From JANOQP01 sp044227705 (lineage in GTDB: Bacteria > Bacteroidota > Bacteroidia > Chitinophagales > Saprospiraceae), in the NCBI GenBank assembly GCA_044227705.1, contig JBGAWE010000131.1, positions 1 through 12,907 on the forward strand: a stretch of DNA of 12,907 nucleotides, written 5' to 3'. How positions within the stretch are numbered: position 1 is the stretch's first letter; each line of letters starts with the position of its first letter. Positions 1 to 6,983 of the stretch are shown here, piece after piece. Below the pieces are notes generated by a model. That model worked only from the letters and a program-made list of their open reading frames with translations, had not been told where the DNA came from and made no database searches. The position numbers and the translations under genes were made by a program.

Positions 1-696
1 CCATGCTGCCCAGCTTTTCACCGGGATGTTGTGCGTCGGGGAGCCGAGGGCGAGGAGGTAGAGGATCATGCCCTCGTTGTAGCCCGCCCACTCGGCCGAA
101 AGGAAGCCCGACTCGGGTTTCCAGCCCATCGTCAGGCGGTTGCTACGGTTGAGCATCCAGTCCCATTCGACGCGCTCGTAAAGCTCCTGCGCGGCCGTGC
201 GGATGGCGGCCTCGGTCGGGTTTTCCGCGCTGAAATAGGTCTGGGCGGAGAGGATTCCGGCCATCAGCAGGCCCGTGTCGATGCTCGATAGCTCGACGTC
301 GCGGAAGCGCAGGCCTTTTTTGTGGTCGAGGAAATGGTAGAAAAAGCCGCGAAAACCGGCCGTTCCGGCGGCTTTTTCGCCCTGCGGCAGGTTTTTCAAA
401 AAATTCAGGCACTTCAACGTGCGCTCGGCGGCCTGTTCGCGGGAGACGTAGCCGCGCTCTACGCCGACGAGGTAGCTCGACAGGCCGAAGCCCGTCGCGG
501 CGATGCTCGAAAAGGCGAGGGTCGGCCAGCGGTCGGGCGTCTGCGAGTTCGCGTCGGCGGTCTCCCAAAAGAAGTTGAACGTCCTCTTTTCGAGTTCGTC
601 GATGGAAAAGCTGGGGAGCGGCTGCGCGGCCATCTTTCCCAAAAAGAGGAGGAGGAGTGCGGGGGAAAGGCGCGGCCTTTTTTTGAAAAACACCAT
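1..696 (-). CDS. Secreted glycoamylase-like/GH144 glucanase, partial (C-terminus off window)
   Basis: The reverse strand reads without a stop from an ATG at 696 to the window edge, giving 232 residues. The N-terminus (MVFFKKRP, then a Leu-rich core ending near MAAQP) is a Sec signal peptide. The mature part starts with a helix containing RTFNFFWE, followed by PDRWPTLAFSSIAATGFGL, GFRGFFYHFLD, SSIDTGLLMAGILSAQTYF, then MGWKPESGFLSAEW and GYNEGMILYLLALGSPTH. These blocks in this order are characteristic of the glycoamylase-like domain (PF10091), which includes GH144 endo-beta-1,2-glucanases. Those enzymes have an (alpha/alpha)6 barrel and cut beta-1,2-glucan in the periplasm or outside the cell. 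Family members are usually somewhat over 400 residues, so roughly half is missing. Family membership is well supported. The beta-1,2-glucan substrate is inferred, because the domain also occurs in proteins of unknown specificity. It is divergent from the gene at 897, with 200 bp between them. Confidence 0.85.
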   Translation of the reverse strand, partial: MVFFKKRPRLSPALLLLFLGKMAAQPLPSFSIDELEKRTFNFFWETADANSQTPDRWPTLAFSSIAATGFGLSSYLVGVERGYVSREQAAERTLKCLNFLKNLPQGEKAAGTAGFRGFFYHFLDHKKGLRFRDVELSSIDTGLLMAGILSAQTYFSAENPTEAAIRTAAQELYERVEWDWMLNRSNRLTMGWKPESGFLSAEWAGYNEGMILYLLALGSPTHNIPVKSWAAW

Positions 697-726
697 CGGG
701 CGGCGATTTTGGTTTGAAAACGGACT

Positions 727-741
727 GCTTGCCGGGCAAGC
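727..741. repeat. Perfect 7+7 bp inverted repeat, possible operator
   Basis: GCTTGCC-G-GGCAAGC is a perfect palindrome with a one-base centre. It lies about 31 bp upstream of the glucanase start codon (ATG at 696, minus strand). The length and symmetry would suit a dimeric regulator. No T-run follows it on either strand, so it is not an obvious terminator. Its role as an operator is inferred from position alone. Confidence 0.35.
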
Positions 742-802
742 CGGGCGCGAAGTTGCGAAGCCGACCGCCGCCGCCACTCCTGAAATTTTTTTATGAGAAA
801 AG

Positions 803-831
803 CAACCGGTTGACATCTCCGCCCGAACCGG
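803..831. repeat. CAACCGGTTG palindrome with a second AACCGG arm
   Basis: CAACCGGTTG (803-812) is a perfect 10-bp palindrome. Its CCGGTT half (806-811) can also pair with AACCGG at 826-831 across 14 bp. It lies 66 to 94 bp upstream of the ATG at 897, where an activator or repressor site could sit. Short GC-rich palindromes are common by chance in such DNA, so confidence is low. Confidence 0.25.
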
Positions 832-896
832 GGCATACGGCGGGCGGGCGGCTGTGTCCACCTTCGCCCTCCTTTTTCAAAAACTCACTTTTTTTC

Positions 897-1691
897 ATGA
901 AAAAACTCTACTTCTCGCTCGCATTCATGGCCCTCTTGTTCGGCCTGACAAGCACCCGCCTCGACCCCTCCAACCCGCCGACCGGCTCGACCGGGGCACC
1001 GGGCGAAAGCACCTGCGCCAAGTCGGGCTGCCACAGCGGCGGCACGTTCACCGGCACCGTCAGCATCGCGGGCGTGCCCGACACCATCCTGGCCAGCACC
1101 TCCTACTCGGTCACGCTGACCGAGACGAGCGGGGCGTCCGTCGGCGGCTTCCAGTTGACCTGCCTCGACAAGGACAACAAAAAGTGCGGCACCCTCACGG
1201 CCGGGACCGGCGTCAACGTGACCACCGCCAGCAGCCGCCAGTACGCCCGCCAGTCGGCCAAGAAGAATCTGTCGAACGGCTCCGTCTCGTGGACGTTCAC
1301 CTGGAAAAGCCCGGCCACGCTCCCGGCGGACAGCATCAAGTTTTACTTCGCCGCCAACGCCTGCAACGGCAACGGCAAGGAATCGGGCGACAACGCGCTG
1401 CTCGGCACCCACAAGGTCGTCCCGAAAATCACAACGGCCACGGGCGAGCCGGGCGTGGCGGCTTTCGGGAAAATCTACCCGACCGTTGTCTCGCAGAGCC
1501 TGACCATCGAGGTCGAGGCCGCCGGGGCCGAACTGGCCATTTTTGACCAAAACGGCCGCGCCTTGAGCAGGCAATCGGTCAAAAGCGGGCGGCAGACGCT
1601 CGACGCCTCCGGCCTTCCGGCGGGCATCCTCATTGCCAAGCTGACGACTGTCGATGGGCGGTCGATGACGGCGCGGCTGGTGAAGAATTGA
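897..1691 (+). CDS. T9SS-secreted Reeler-like/choice-of-anchor V domain protein with CX4CH motif
   Basis: The ATG at 897 gives 264 residues and a proper signal peptide (MKKLYFSLAFMALLFGLTST). The frame is open further upstream to 714, but that extension is Pro/Arg-rich and would bury the signal peptide. After the leader comes PTGSTGAPGESTCAKSGCHSGG, the signature start of Bacteroidota 'choice-of-anchor V' proteins. It contains C40-x4-C45-H46, an atypical cytochrome c heme-attachment pattern. A beta-rich Reeler-like region follows (about residues 55-180, including SVGGFQLTCLD and SWTFTWKSPA). The last ~72 residues (IYPTVVSQSLTIEV to MTARLVKN, with SGLPAGILIAKL) form a T9SS type A sorting domain, so the protein should cross the outer membrane and be anchored or released. 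Heme binding is not certain. The gene is monocistronic and ends at a terminator. Confidence 0.85.
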   Translation: MKKLYFSLAFMALLFGLTSTRLDPSNPPTGSTGAPGESTCAKSGCHSGGTFTGTVSIAGVPDTILASTSYSVTLTETSGASVGGFQLTCLDKDNKKCGTLTAGTGVNVTTASSRQYARQSAKKNLSNGSVSWTFTWKSPATLPADSIKFYFAANACNGNGKESGDNALLGTHKVVPKITTATGEPGVAAFGKIYPTVVSQSLTIEVEAAGAELAIFDQNGRALSRQSVKSGRQTLDASGLPAGILIAKLTTVDGRSMTARLVKN

Positions 1692-1709
1692 CCTGGCTTT
1701 TTGGAATTG

Positions 1710-1745
1710 AAAAAGGCGGCCGCGCAGATGCGCAGCCGCCTTTTT
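1710..1745. terminator. Bidirectional rho-independent terminator
   Basis: AAAAAGGCGGC (1710-1720) pairs perfectly with GCCGCCTTTTT (1735-1745). A second stem, GCGC/GCGC (1722-1725 with 1730-1733), closes on an AGAT loop, with one C-A mismatch between the stems. The hairpin is flanked by A5 on the left and T5CT4 on the right, so it works for transcripts from either side. It lies between the convergent genes ending at 1691 and 1775, which is where such an element is needed. Confidence 0.9.
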
Positions 1746-1774
1746 CTTTTTCAGGAATGGGGTTTCTGGGTAGG

Positions 1775-4579
1775 TCACTCCACGATCGTCACCGTCCCCT
1801 CGAACTCGTAAGGCTCGCCGCGCGGCCCCTTCATGTGCATGTACCAGGTGAAAACGCCCGGCTGCATGAGCTTTCCGCCGCGCCGCCGGCCGTCCCAGGC
1901 CTCGGTCGGGTCGCTCGACCGGAACACAAGCTCGCCCCAGCGGCTGAAAATCTGCATCTCGTAATCCGAGTAGCCGGGCAGCACGCCGACCGGCTTGAAG
2001 TGGTCGTTGTCCACGCCGATGCTGTTCACCGGGTTGAAGACGTTGGGGAAATAGAGCCGAATCATCGGCACCACGTCGAGCTGCTGCACCGTCGTGTCGC
2101 GGCAGCCGGTCGCCGTGGCGACGATGAGCTGGACGGTCATTTTCCCCGTGTCCGGGAAGTCGAAGGCCGGGCTTGGCTCGCCGGTGGAGCCGTAGCCGCT
2201 GAAGTCGTAGTCCCAGTGCGTCACCGACGGGTCGCTCGTGTTGGTGAACTGGACGTGCGGCTTCAGGTTCGAAATCCCGAATTTAGGCGAAAACTCAAAG
2301 GAGGCCGTCGGCTTCGCGTTCGTCGTGACGAGCGCGGGGAAGGTGTCCGCCGCCTGGCAGTGGTAAAGCCCCTCGATCAGGACACTGATGTTGTAGTCGC
2401 CCGGCGCGATGTAGGGGTGCCGGGGGTATGGGTCGTTGCTGGTCGTGCCGTCGCCGAAGTCCCAGGTGAATTTCAGCCCGGCCGAGGTCGTCACGTCGAA
2501 CAGCGAGTCGAAGACGGCCGTCGCGGGCAGGCAAAGCTCGATTGGCGTCATAGGCGGGATGGTCGGCAGCGTGTTCGTCGCCCAGCCCACTTGCTGGGAG
2601 GTCGTGTCGCGGCAGCCGTTGACATCGGTCACGATGAGGCTGGTGGGGTAGATGCCCGGTGTTTGGTTGAAAAAGTGGACGGGGTCTTGCTCCGTCGAGG
2701 TCGAGTTCGGGTCGAAAAAGGTCCAGTCCCAGTTCGTCAGCCCGCCCGCCGCGTCGGTCTTCGACAGGTCGGTGAACTGCACCGGCGTGAGGTGGCAACT
2801 GTCGAAATCATAGGAAAATTGGGCCGTCACCACCGGCAGCGACGTGACCGTCGTGGTTGTCGAGTCCTTGCAGTGATAGGCGCCCTTGATGACGACCTTG
2901 ACCGGGTAGCTGCCCGCCGCCGGATAGGTGTGGACGGGGAAGGGCTTGTTCCCCGTCGTCTGGTCGCCGAAATCCCAGAGGAACTTCAGGCCTGCCGCCG
3001 TTGCCGGGTCGTAAAGTTGGCCGAAGACGGCCGGGGCCGGTTGGCACATCGTCACCGGGGGCAGCGGCGTGAACGGCGGCAGCGGCTTCGGCACCCAGCC
3101 GACCTGCACAGAGGCCGTGTCGCGGCAATCGTCGGTGTCGGTCACGATGAGGCGCGTGAGGTAGGTGCCGGGCGCCTGGTTTTTGAAATCGTGGACGGGG
3201 CTGGGGACGGTCGAGGTCGAGTTGGGGTCGTAGAAAGTCCAGTCCCATTTCACCAGCGCGGCCGCGCCCGTCGTGGAGGAGTCGTGGAAAACGACCGGCG
3301 TGAGCTGGCAACTGTCAAATTCATAGGAAAACTTGGCCTCCGACCCCGGGTGCGCCACGAGCGTGACCTTCGCAGAGTCGGGGCAGTTCAGGCCTTTGTT
3401 CAAATAAAGCAGGCCGTGATAGGTGCCCCAGCCGGGCAAGGGGACCGAGACGTTGGCCGTCGAGGCCGAGTAGGTCAGGCCGTTTCCGAGGTCGAACTGC
3501 CACAGGTAGGTCTGCAAATCGGGCGTCGAGACGCTCTTGTTGATGATTTTGACGGGGTTCTGCCCGCACCTTTCCACATAGAAGTCCTTTGGCGAGATGG
3601 TGCTGTCGGCTGCGATAATGGCCGAGACCGTCGGCGTGCAGTCGAGGACGTTGAACTGAAAGTCGCGCAGCACCGAGCCGATCAAAACCCCGTTCCGGTA
3701 TTCGAGGACGCAGATGCCGACGACGAACTTCCCGAGGATGTTCGGAATCCCGTCCAAAAACCCGGTCGTCGAGTCGATGGTGATGATGGGGTTCCCGGCC
3801 ATCGGCACGGCCGCGGTGTAACCCGTCGAAAAAGGGATGAGCGAAAAGGGCGGCCCGCAGGGCGGGTTGGGCGTGGGGCTGCCGCACCCGTTGCCGCCGC
3901 CACCGCCGCCGCCGCCCTGTCCGCCGCCGTCGAGCGAGTTGCAGAAGACGTAGACGAGCGAGTCGCCGTCGACGTCGATGGCCGAGTGGTCGAAAGCGAT
4001 GTGGAAATCGGCGCAGATGAACGTCGGCGGATAGTTTTTGAAGGACGGCGAGGAGTTGTTCCCAGCGAAGGCGGCGGCCGTTATCTCGACGACGTAGGTC
4101 GCCCCGTGCTGGTTGGGGTTGTTGACGTTGGTGATGGCGGCCGTCCGACAGCACCGCTGGTAGATGACGAAATAGCTCTGCCCGTTGGTCGGCACGGGCA
4201 GCTCGCGGGTGAAGGTGTACACGCCGCGCTGGGCGCAGGTGCCGTTGGTGGCATTGGGGTCGGTGCACGGCGGGATGAACGGCACGACGACATCCTTCGA
4301 CCCGATGGGCACGGTGAAGTTGTCGATGAGCGTGCCCCCCGCCGCCGAGCCTCGGTAGATGCCGATGGGCGCGTTCGCGTCGAGGTCGGTCGTGACGCCC
4401 GCCGAGCAGTCCTTGTAGACGGTGAGGGTGAACTCGAAGGTCTTCGCGCCGGTCGTGGCGTTGGTCGAGAGGTATTTGTAGGTCATCTCGCCGCCGATGA
4501 TGTGCGTTGCGAGGGCGAAAAAGGGGGAAAGAAGAGCAGCGAGTAGGAGGCCGCCGAGCCGCAAGGGCTGTTTGTCCAT
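1775..4579 (-). CDS. PKD-repeat surface protein with T9SS type B (CHU_C) sorting domain
   Basis: The chosen start is the ATG at 4579 (934 residues). An in-frame GTG at 4591 would add four residues, but the ATG directly precedes the signal peptide (MDKQPLRLGG through FFALA, cleavage near residue 24). The mature N-terminus, HIIGGEMTYK, then FEFTLTVYKDCSAG, is the standard opening of large Bacteroidota adhesin-like proteins of this type. A glycine-rich loop with about eight consecutive Gly lies near residues 216-232. PKD-type domains follow from about residue 415, with WDWTFYDPNSTST, FLWDFGDQTTG, WDWTFFDPNSTST and FTWDFGDGTTS motifs, and a further one near 757-835 (HWDYDFSGYG). The final ~96 residues (RLYFPNVFNPVNS, MQIFSRWGELVF, TEAWDGR, PGVFTWYMHMKG) are the gliding-associated C-terminal domain used as a T9SS type B signal. 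The protein is expected at the cell surface, in adhesion or matrix; the ligand is unknown. There is no catalytic domain. Confidence 0.92.
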   Translation of the reverse strand: MDKQPLRLGGLLLAALLSPFFALATHIIGGEMTYKYLSTNATTGAKTFEFTLTVYKDCSAGVTTDLDANAPIGIYRGSAAGGTLIDNFTVPIGSKDVVVPFIPPCTDPNATNGTCAQRGVYTFTRELPVPTNGQSYFVIYQRCCRTAAITNVNNPNQHGATYVVEITAAAFAGNNSSPSFKNYPPTFICADFHIAFDHSAIDVDGDSLVYVFCNSLDGGGQGGGGGGGGNGCGSPTPNPPCGPPFSLIPFSTGYTAAVPMAGNPIITIDSTTGFLDGIPNILGKFVVGICVLEYRNGVLIGSVLRDFQFNVLDCTPTVSAIIAADSTISPKDFYVERCGQNPVKIINKSVSTPDLQTYLWQFDLGNGLTYSASTANVSVPLPGWGTYHGLLYLNKGLNCPDSAKVTLVAHPGSEAKFSYEFDSCQLTPVVFHDSSTTGAAALVKWDWTFYDPNSTSTVPSPVHDFKNQAPGTYLTRLIVTDTDDCRDTASVQVGWVPKPLPPFTPLPPVTMCQPAPAVFGQLYDPATAAGLKFLWDFGDQTTGNKPFPVHTYPAAGSYPVKVVIKGAYHCKDSTTTTVTSLPVVTAQFSYDFDSCHLTPVQFTDLSKTDAAGGLTNWDWTFFDPNSTSTEQDPVHFFNQTPGIYPTSLIVTDVNGCRDTTSQQVGWATNTLPTIPPMTPIELCLPATAVFDSLFDVTTSAGLKFTWDFGDGTTSNDPYPRHPYIAPGDYNISVLIEGLYHCQAADTFPALVTTNAKPTASFEFSPKFGISNLKPHVQFTNTSDPSVTHWDYDFSGYGSTGEPSPAFDFPDTGKMTVQLIVATATGCRDTTVQQLDVVPMIRLYFPNVFNPVNSIGVDNDHFKPVGVLPGYSDYEMQIFSRWGELVFRSSDPTEAWDGRRRGGKLMQPGVFTWYMHMKGPRGEPYEFEGTVTIVE
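2312..3337 (-). repeat. In-frame tandem duplication of a two-PKD module (2 x 513 bp)
   Basis: Inside the PKD gene, copy A (3337-2825, residues about 415-585) and copy B (2824-2312, residues about 586-756) have exactly the same length, 171 codons. They align throughout: AKFSYEFDSCQLTPV against AQFSYDFDSCHLTPV, DPNSTSTVPSPVHDF against DPNSTSTEQDPVHFF, AGLKFLWDFGD against AGLKFTWDFGD. Each copy holds one PKD domain with a cysteine pair and one shorter PKD domain. The copies have diverged at many positions, so the duplication is not recent, but no indel has changed the period. Confidence 0.85.
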
Positions 4580-4667
4580 GATATTTTTCACAAAAAAAGT
4601 CGGGTGGGCTGTGTCGGCGAAAGGTACGCAGAGGGCCGGGGGAGCGGTTGCGCGGGGGTGTTTTTGC

Positions 4668-4675
4668 CAAAATTA
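4668..4675 (-). promoter_or_regulatory. Candidate -7 box (TAATTTTG) for the PKD gene
   Basis: Read on the minus strand, 4675-4668 is TAATTTTG, an exact match to TAnnTTTG. It points toward the PKD gene and would give a leader of roughly 80 nt. No TTTG -33 element was found upstream on that strand. Confidence 0.35.
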
Positions 4676-4707
4676 GCGGTTGCCCGCAGGGGCCGCTGGT
4701 CGGCTTT

Positions 4708-4715
4708 TAGCTTTG
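4708..4715 (+). promoter_or_regulatory. Candidate -7 box (TAGCTTTG) for the WG-repeat gene
   Basis: TAGCTTTG matches the Bacteroidota -7 consensus TAnnTTTG at every fixed position. It lies 16 bp before the ATG at 4732, which would leave a leader of only about 10 nt. The nearest TTG upstream (4680-4682) is 25 bp away, longer than the usual spacing, so the -33 side is weak. Confidence 0.4.
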
Positions 4716-4731
4716 TCGGAAATCCGCTGAC

Positions 4732-6951
4732 ATGAAACTGCCCCCTGCCCTCGCCGTCTTGCTCCTTTTCCAGCAGGTCCCCTTTTCTCAAAACCTGCCC
4801 GTCCCGCTCCGGAGCGGCGCAAAATGGGGCCTCGCAGACCCCTCCGACGGGCGCGAAATCATGCCCCCGACGCTCGACTCGGTCGGCCTGTTCAGAGATT
4901 CGGAGGGGAGACCCTGCCCGCTGGCCGTCGCCAAAAAGGGCGGCCAGTTCGGCCTCCTCGACCGCCGTGGGAAGGTCGCGCTGCCGTTCGAAAAGGGCGA
5001 TTTCGAGCGGATTCATCGCCTAGAGCGAGGGTTTTGGATGGTCGCACGGTTCACTTTCGGCGCGGCGAACTATTATGAAGAGCTGGACTCCCTCGCCAAA
5101 ATTGGTGATGTGTACCGCTTTCTGCACCCCGCCGCATTCTTCGACTCGATCGGCAGACCCGTCGGCCGAGCTTTTCGGTTCGAGGACGAGGTTCGCCTTC
5201 ACGACGGCTTCGAGGAGGAGGGCTTTGACCCGAACAACCCGAGCGGCCTGCGCGACGATTTTGAGAAAAACCCGCCCGAAACCTGCCCCGTCGTCCACCT
5301 CAACATCGACGGGAAGCTCGGCCTGTTCGACCTGCAGACCGGTCGTCCCATCGCCGTACCTGCGGGGCTTGAGTTTGTGCCGCCCGTCGAGTGGAGCGAG
5401 CGGCTTTTGGTCCGAGATTCGGCCAGCCACCTTTTCGGCTACCTCGACCGGTCGGGGAAGCTGGCCATCGCGCCAGTTTTCGGCACTGCGCGGCCCTTTT
5501 CGCGCAGCGGGCTGGCCCTCGTCTGGCGGGCCGACCGCCACTGGCGCATCATCGACCGCGACGGCCGAGACTTGCTCCTCCTCGGCACGGACCCGTCCAT
5601 TTTTCGCGGGCCAGACGGAGCGTTGTGGACACAATCCAGCCCGGACGGCCTTTTCAGAAAGCGCGGCGCGACGGCCGACGACCTCCTCGGCAACATCGGC
5701 ATCGACGGCCGCCCGTGGAAAGCCCGACTCGGCACCCGCGACTTCTGGTTCGTCAGCCGAAACGGGCAAAAGGGGCTGTTCAACATGGACGGCTCGGTCG
5801 CGCTGCCGTTCGAGTTCAACAACTTCCCGACGCTCGGAAGCGGCTTCGACGGCGACTCGATGCTGCAAAAGTTCTATTTCGCCGCCACCAAAAACGGCCG
5901 GACCTGGCTCATCGACAGCCGGACAATGCAGCCCCTCCGCCCGAAACTGCTGCCCGATTCGGGCCTTTCGATGCCGGAGGACGTCTGGCAGAGCAACTTC
6001 GATCTCATCGCCCCGCTTTACGGCGACAGCCATTTTTCGATAAAAACCGGCGAGCGGAAAGGCGACGCGCTCAACATTCGAACCGGCCGCCGGTGGTTCC
6101 TCCAAACCGGCCCGCTGCACCTCGGCACCGACGGCTTCGGCCGAAAGCTCATTGCGGCGGACACGGGCAGCTACAAAAGCCTCTGGTTCTCGCTCGACGG
6201 GCGGCCGTGGCGCGACACCTTTTTTTACCACAGGCGGACGCCGGGCTTCGGAAGCTGGGGCAGCCTTTTCGATGAAAAAACCGGCACGGCCACCCTCGTC
6301 GATTCCTCCGGCCGGACGATTTGCAGCCCGCGCCTCCCGTTCGCCGTGCCGCAATTCGGCCTCGACATCGAGGCGAACGAGCGCGACGCGGCGCACCCTT
6401 TCCTCGTCACCGCCACCTCGGAAGAGGGTAGGGCGGCCGTCTTCTCTCTCGCCGGAGAGCCGCTGATCGCGCCCCGTTTTTCGAGGACGCTCGCCACGAA
6501 CCCAGTGGGCCGAACCGTCCGTGTGATGGTGGGCGACACCGCTTTCGGCATGGGCCTTCGCGGGTCGGACGGCCGCTGGCTGATTGAACCGGGTGCCGGT
6601 CGGCGCATCGACACTGGAGCCGGGCTGGGGCCTTTCGCCATCGTTTTCGACCCGGACAGCTTGCTGCGAACCGGCTCCGTCATCGACCTGCGGACGGGGC
6701 AAAATGTGCCGACCGATTATTTCAACTACTACTCGCAAATCGACGGCCTCGGCTTCTTGCTCGAAAAATATGTCGCGTGGCAAGTGTGCGCCTCGGCCGT
6801 TTTGGTCGATGGCTCTTTCAAAAAAATCCGGGATGTGCCAGGCGGTTGGGCCATCGAAAAGGACGCGGCGACCGGCTGCTTCCGGGTGAGCTTCGGGCAT
6901 GGAGGCCCTTTTTTGGGCTACATGGCGCGGAACGGGAAGCCGCTGTTTTGA
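4732..6951 (+). CDS. Exported WG-repeat protein
   Basis: This is a 739-residue protein with a clear Sec signal peptide (MKLPPALAVLLLFQQVPFSQ, cleaved near residue 20). The rest is made of WG-type repeats: short beta units of the form (K/F)-(W/F/L)-G-L/Y-x-D-x-x-G followed by a 'P.F' segment. Clear units start near residues 31 (KWGLADPSDG), 72 (QFGLLDRRGKVALPFEKG), 195 (KLGLFDLQTGRPIAVP), 234 (LFGYLDRSGKLAIAPVF) and 347 (KGLFNMDGSVALPFEF), with more degenerate ones toward the C-terminus (LGYMARNGKPLF). WG-repeat proteins are common and mostly uncharacterised; a beta-propeller or solenoid used for binding is the usual assumption. There is no T9SS sorting domain and no lipobox, so a periplasmic location is likely. 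It is divergent from the PKD gene and convergent with the membrane-protein gene at 6983. No enzymatic motif was seen. Confidence 0.85.
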   Translation: MKLPPALAVLLLFQQVPFSQNLPVPLRSGAKWGLADPSDGREIMPPTLDSVGLFRDSEGRPCPLAVAKKGGQFGLLDRRGKVALPFEKGDFERIHRLERGFWMVARFTFGAANYYEELDSLAKIGDVYRFLHPAAFFDSIGRPVGRAFRFEDEVRLHDGFEEEGFDPNNPSGLRDDFEKNPPETCPVVHLNIDGKLGLFDLQTGRPIAVPAGLEFVPPVEWSERLLVRDSASHLFGYLDRSGKLAIAPVFGTARPFSRSGLALVWRADRHWRIIDRDGRDLLLLGTDPSIFRGPDGALWTQSSPDGLFRKRGATADDLLGNIGIDGRPWKARLGTRDFWFVSRNGQKGLFNMDGSVALPFEFNNFPTLGSGFDGDSMLQKFYFAATKNGRTWLIDSRTMQPLRPKLLPDSGLSMPEDVWQSNFDLIAPLYGDSHFSIKTGERKGDALNIRTGRRWFLQTGPLHLGTDGFGRKLIAADTGSYKSLWFSLDGRPWRDTFFYHRRTPGFGSWGSLFDEKTGTATLVDSSGRTICSPRLPFAVPQFGLDIEANERDAAHPFLVTATSEEGRAAVFSLAGEPLIAPRFSRTLATNPVGRTVRVMVGDTAFGMGLRGSDGRWLIEPGAGRRIDTGAGLGPFAIVFDPDSLLRTGSVIDLRTGQNVPTDYFNYYSQIDGLGFLLEKYVAWQVCASAVLVDGSFKKIRDVPGGWAIEKDAATGCFRVSFGHGGPFLGYMARNGKPLF

Positions 6952-6954
6952 CTG

Positions 6955-6983
6955 GGGATTGGGAATCGGTGCGGCCCAATCCC
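6955..6983. terminator. Hairpin between convergent genes, probable terminator
   Basis: GGGATTGGG (6955-6963) pairs perfectly with CCCAATCCC (6975-6983) across an 11-nt loop. It fills the 31-bp gap between the WG gene stop (6951) and the stop codon of the minus-strand gene, which it touches. The trailing sequence on the plus strand (TATTTCC) is a poor U-tract, so termination efficiency is uncertain. Confidence 0.55.

Larger units (their letters stand above)
697..896. promoter_or_regulatory. Divergent intergenic region upstream of the glucanase and the Reeler-like gene
   Basis: This 200-bp gap separates two divergent genes and must hold both promoters. I found no TAnnTTTG box on either strand. 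A TTGACA-like hexamer lies at 810-815 with CATACG 18 bp further on, but that is a weak fit and not the usual Bacteroidota architecture. Two palindromes are present (727-741 and 803-812) and are listed separately. A T-rich stretch (about 872-895) sits directly before the ATG at 897. No convincing short gene or RNA was seen. Confidence 0.5.
4580..4731. promoter_or_regulatory. Divergent promoter region between the PKD and WG-repeat genes
   Basis: This 152-bp gap feeds both flanking genes. It holds one TAnnTTTG element per strand, and these are listed separately. A third, imperfect minus-strand candidate, TACCTTTC, overlaps about 4618-4625. No clear TTTG -33 box lies at the expected 19-21 bp from any of them, so the promoters would be weak or activator-dependent. 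No short gene or RNA structure was seen. Confidence 0.5.

Noticed and set aside
810..839. E. coli-style promoter (TTGACA, 18 bp, CATACG) for the gene at 897
   Set aside because: The -10 match is weak, the region is GC-rich, and Bacteroidota housekeeping promoters use a different architecture. It is mentioned only as context in the intergenic entry.
714..896. N-terminal extension of the Reeler-like protein from an upstream ATG at 714
   Set aside because: The 61 added residues are Pro/Arg-rich and would put the signal peptide inside the protein. The ATG at 897 gives a normal leader.
3886..3934. GCC/CCG-repeat tract as a possible microsatellite or regulatory element
   Set aside because: It is in frame within the PKD gene and encodes the glycine-rich loop. 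Imperfect repeats of Gly codons explain it.
1688..4546. A 952-codon open frame on the plus strand, fully antisense to the PKD gene
   Set aside because: The translation is Arg/Val/Asp/Glu-rich low-complexity sequence with no domain, typical of the antisense frame of a GC-rich gene. The minus-strand protein has a signal peptide, PKD domains and a T9SS signal.
5020..6900. A 626-codon open frame on the minus strand across the WG-repeat gene
   Set aside because: It is a compositional shadow of the WG-repeat gene, with no recognisable motif and no sensible start context.
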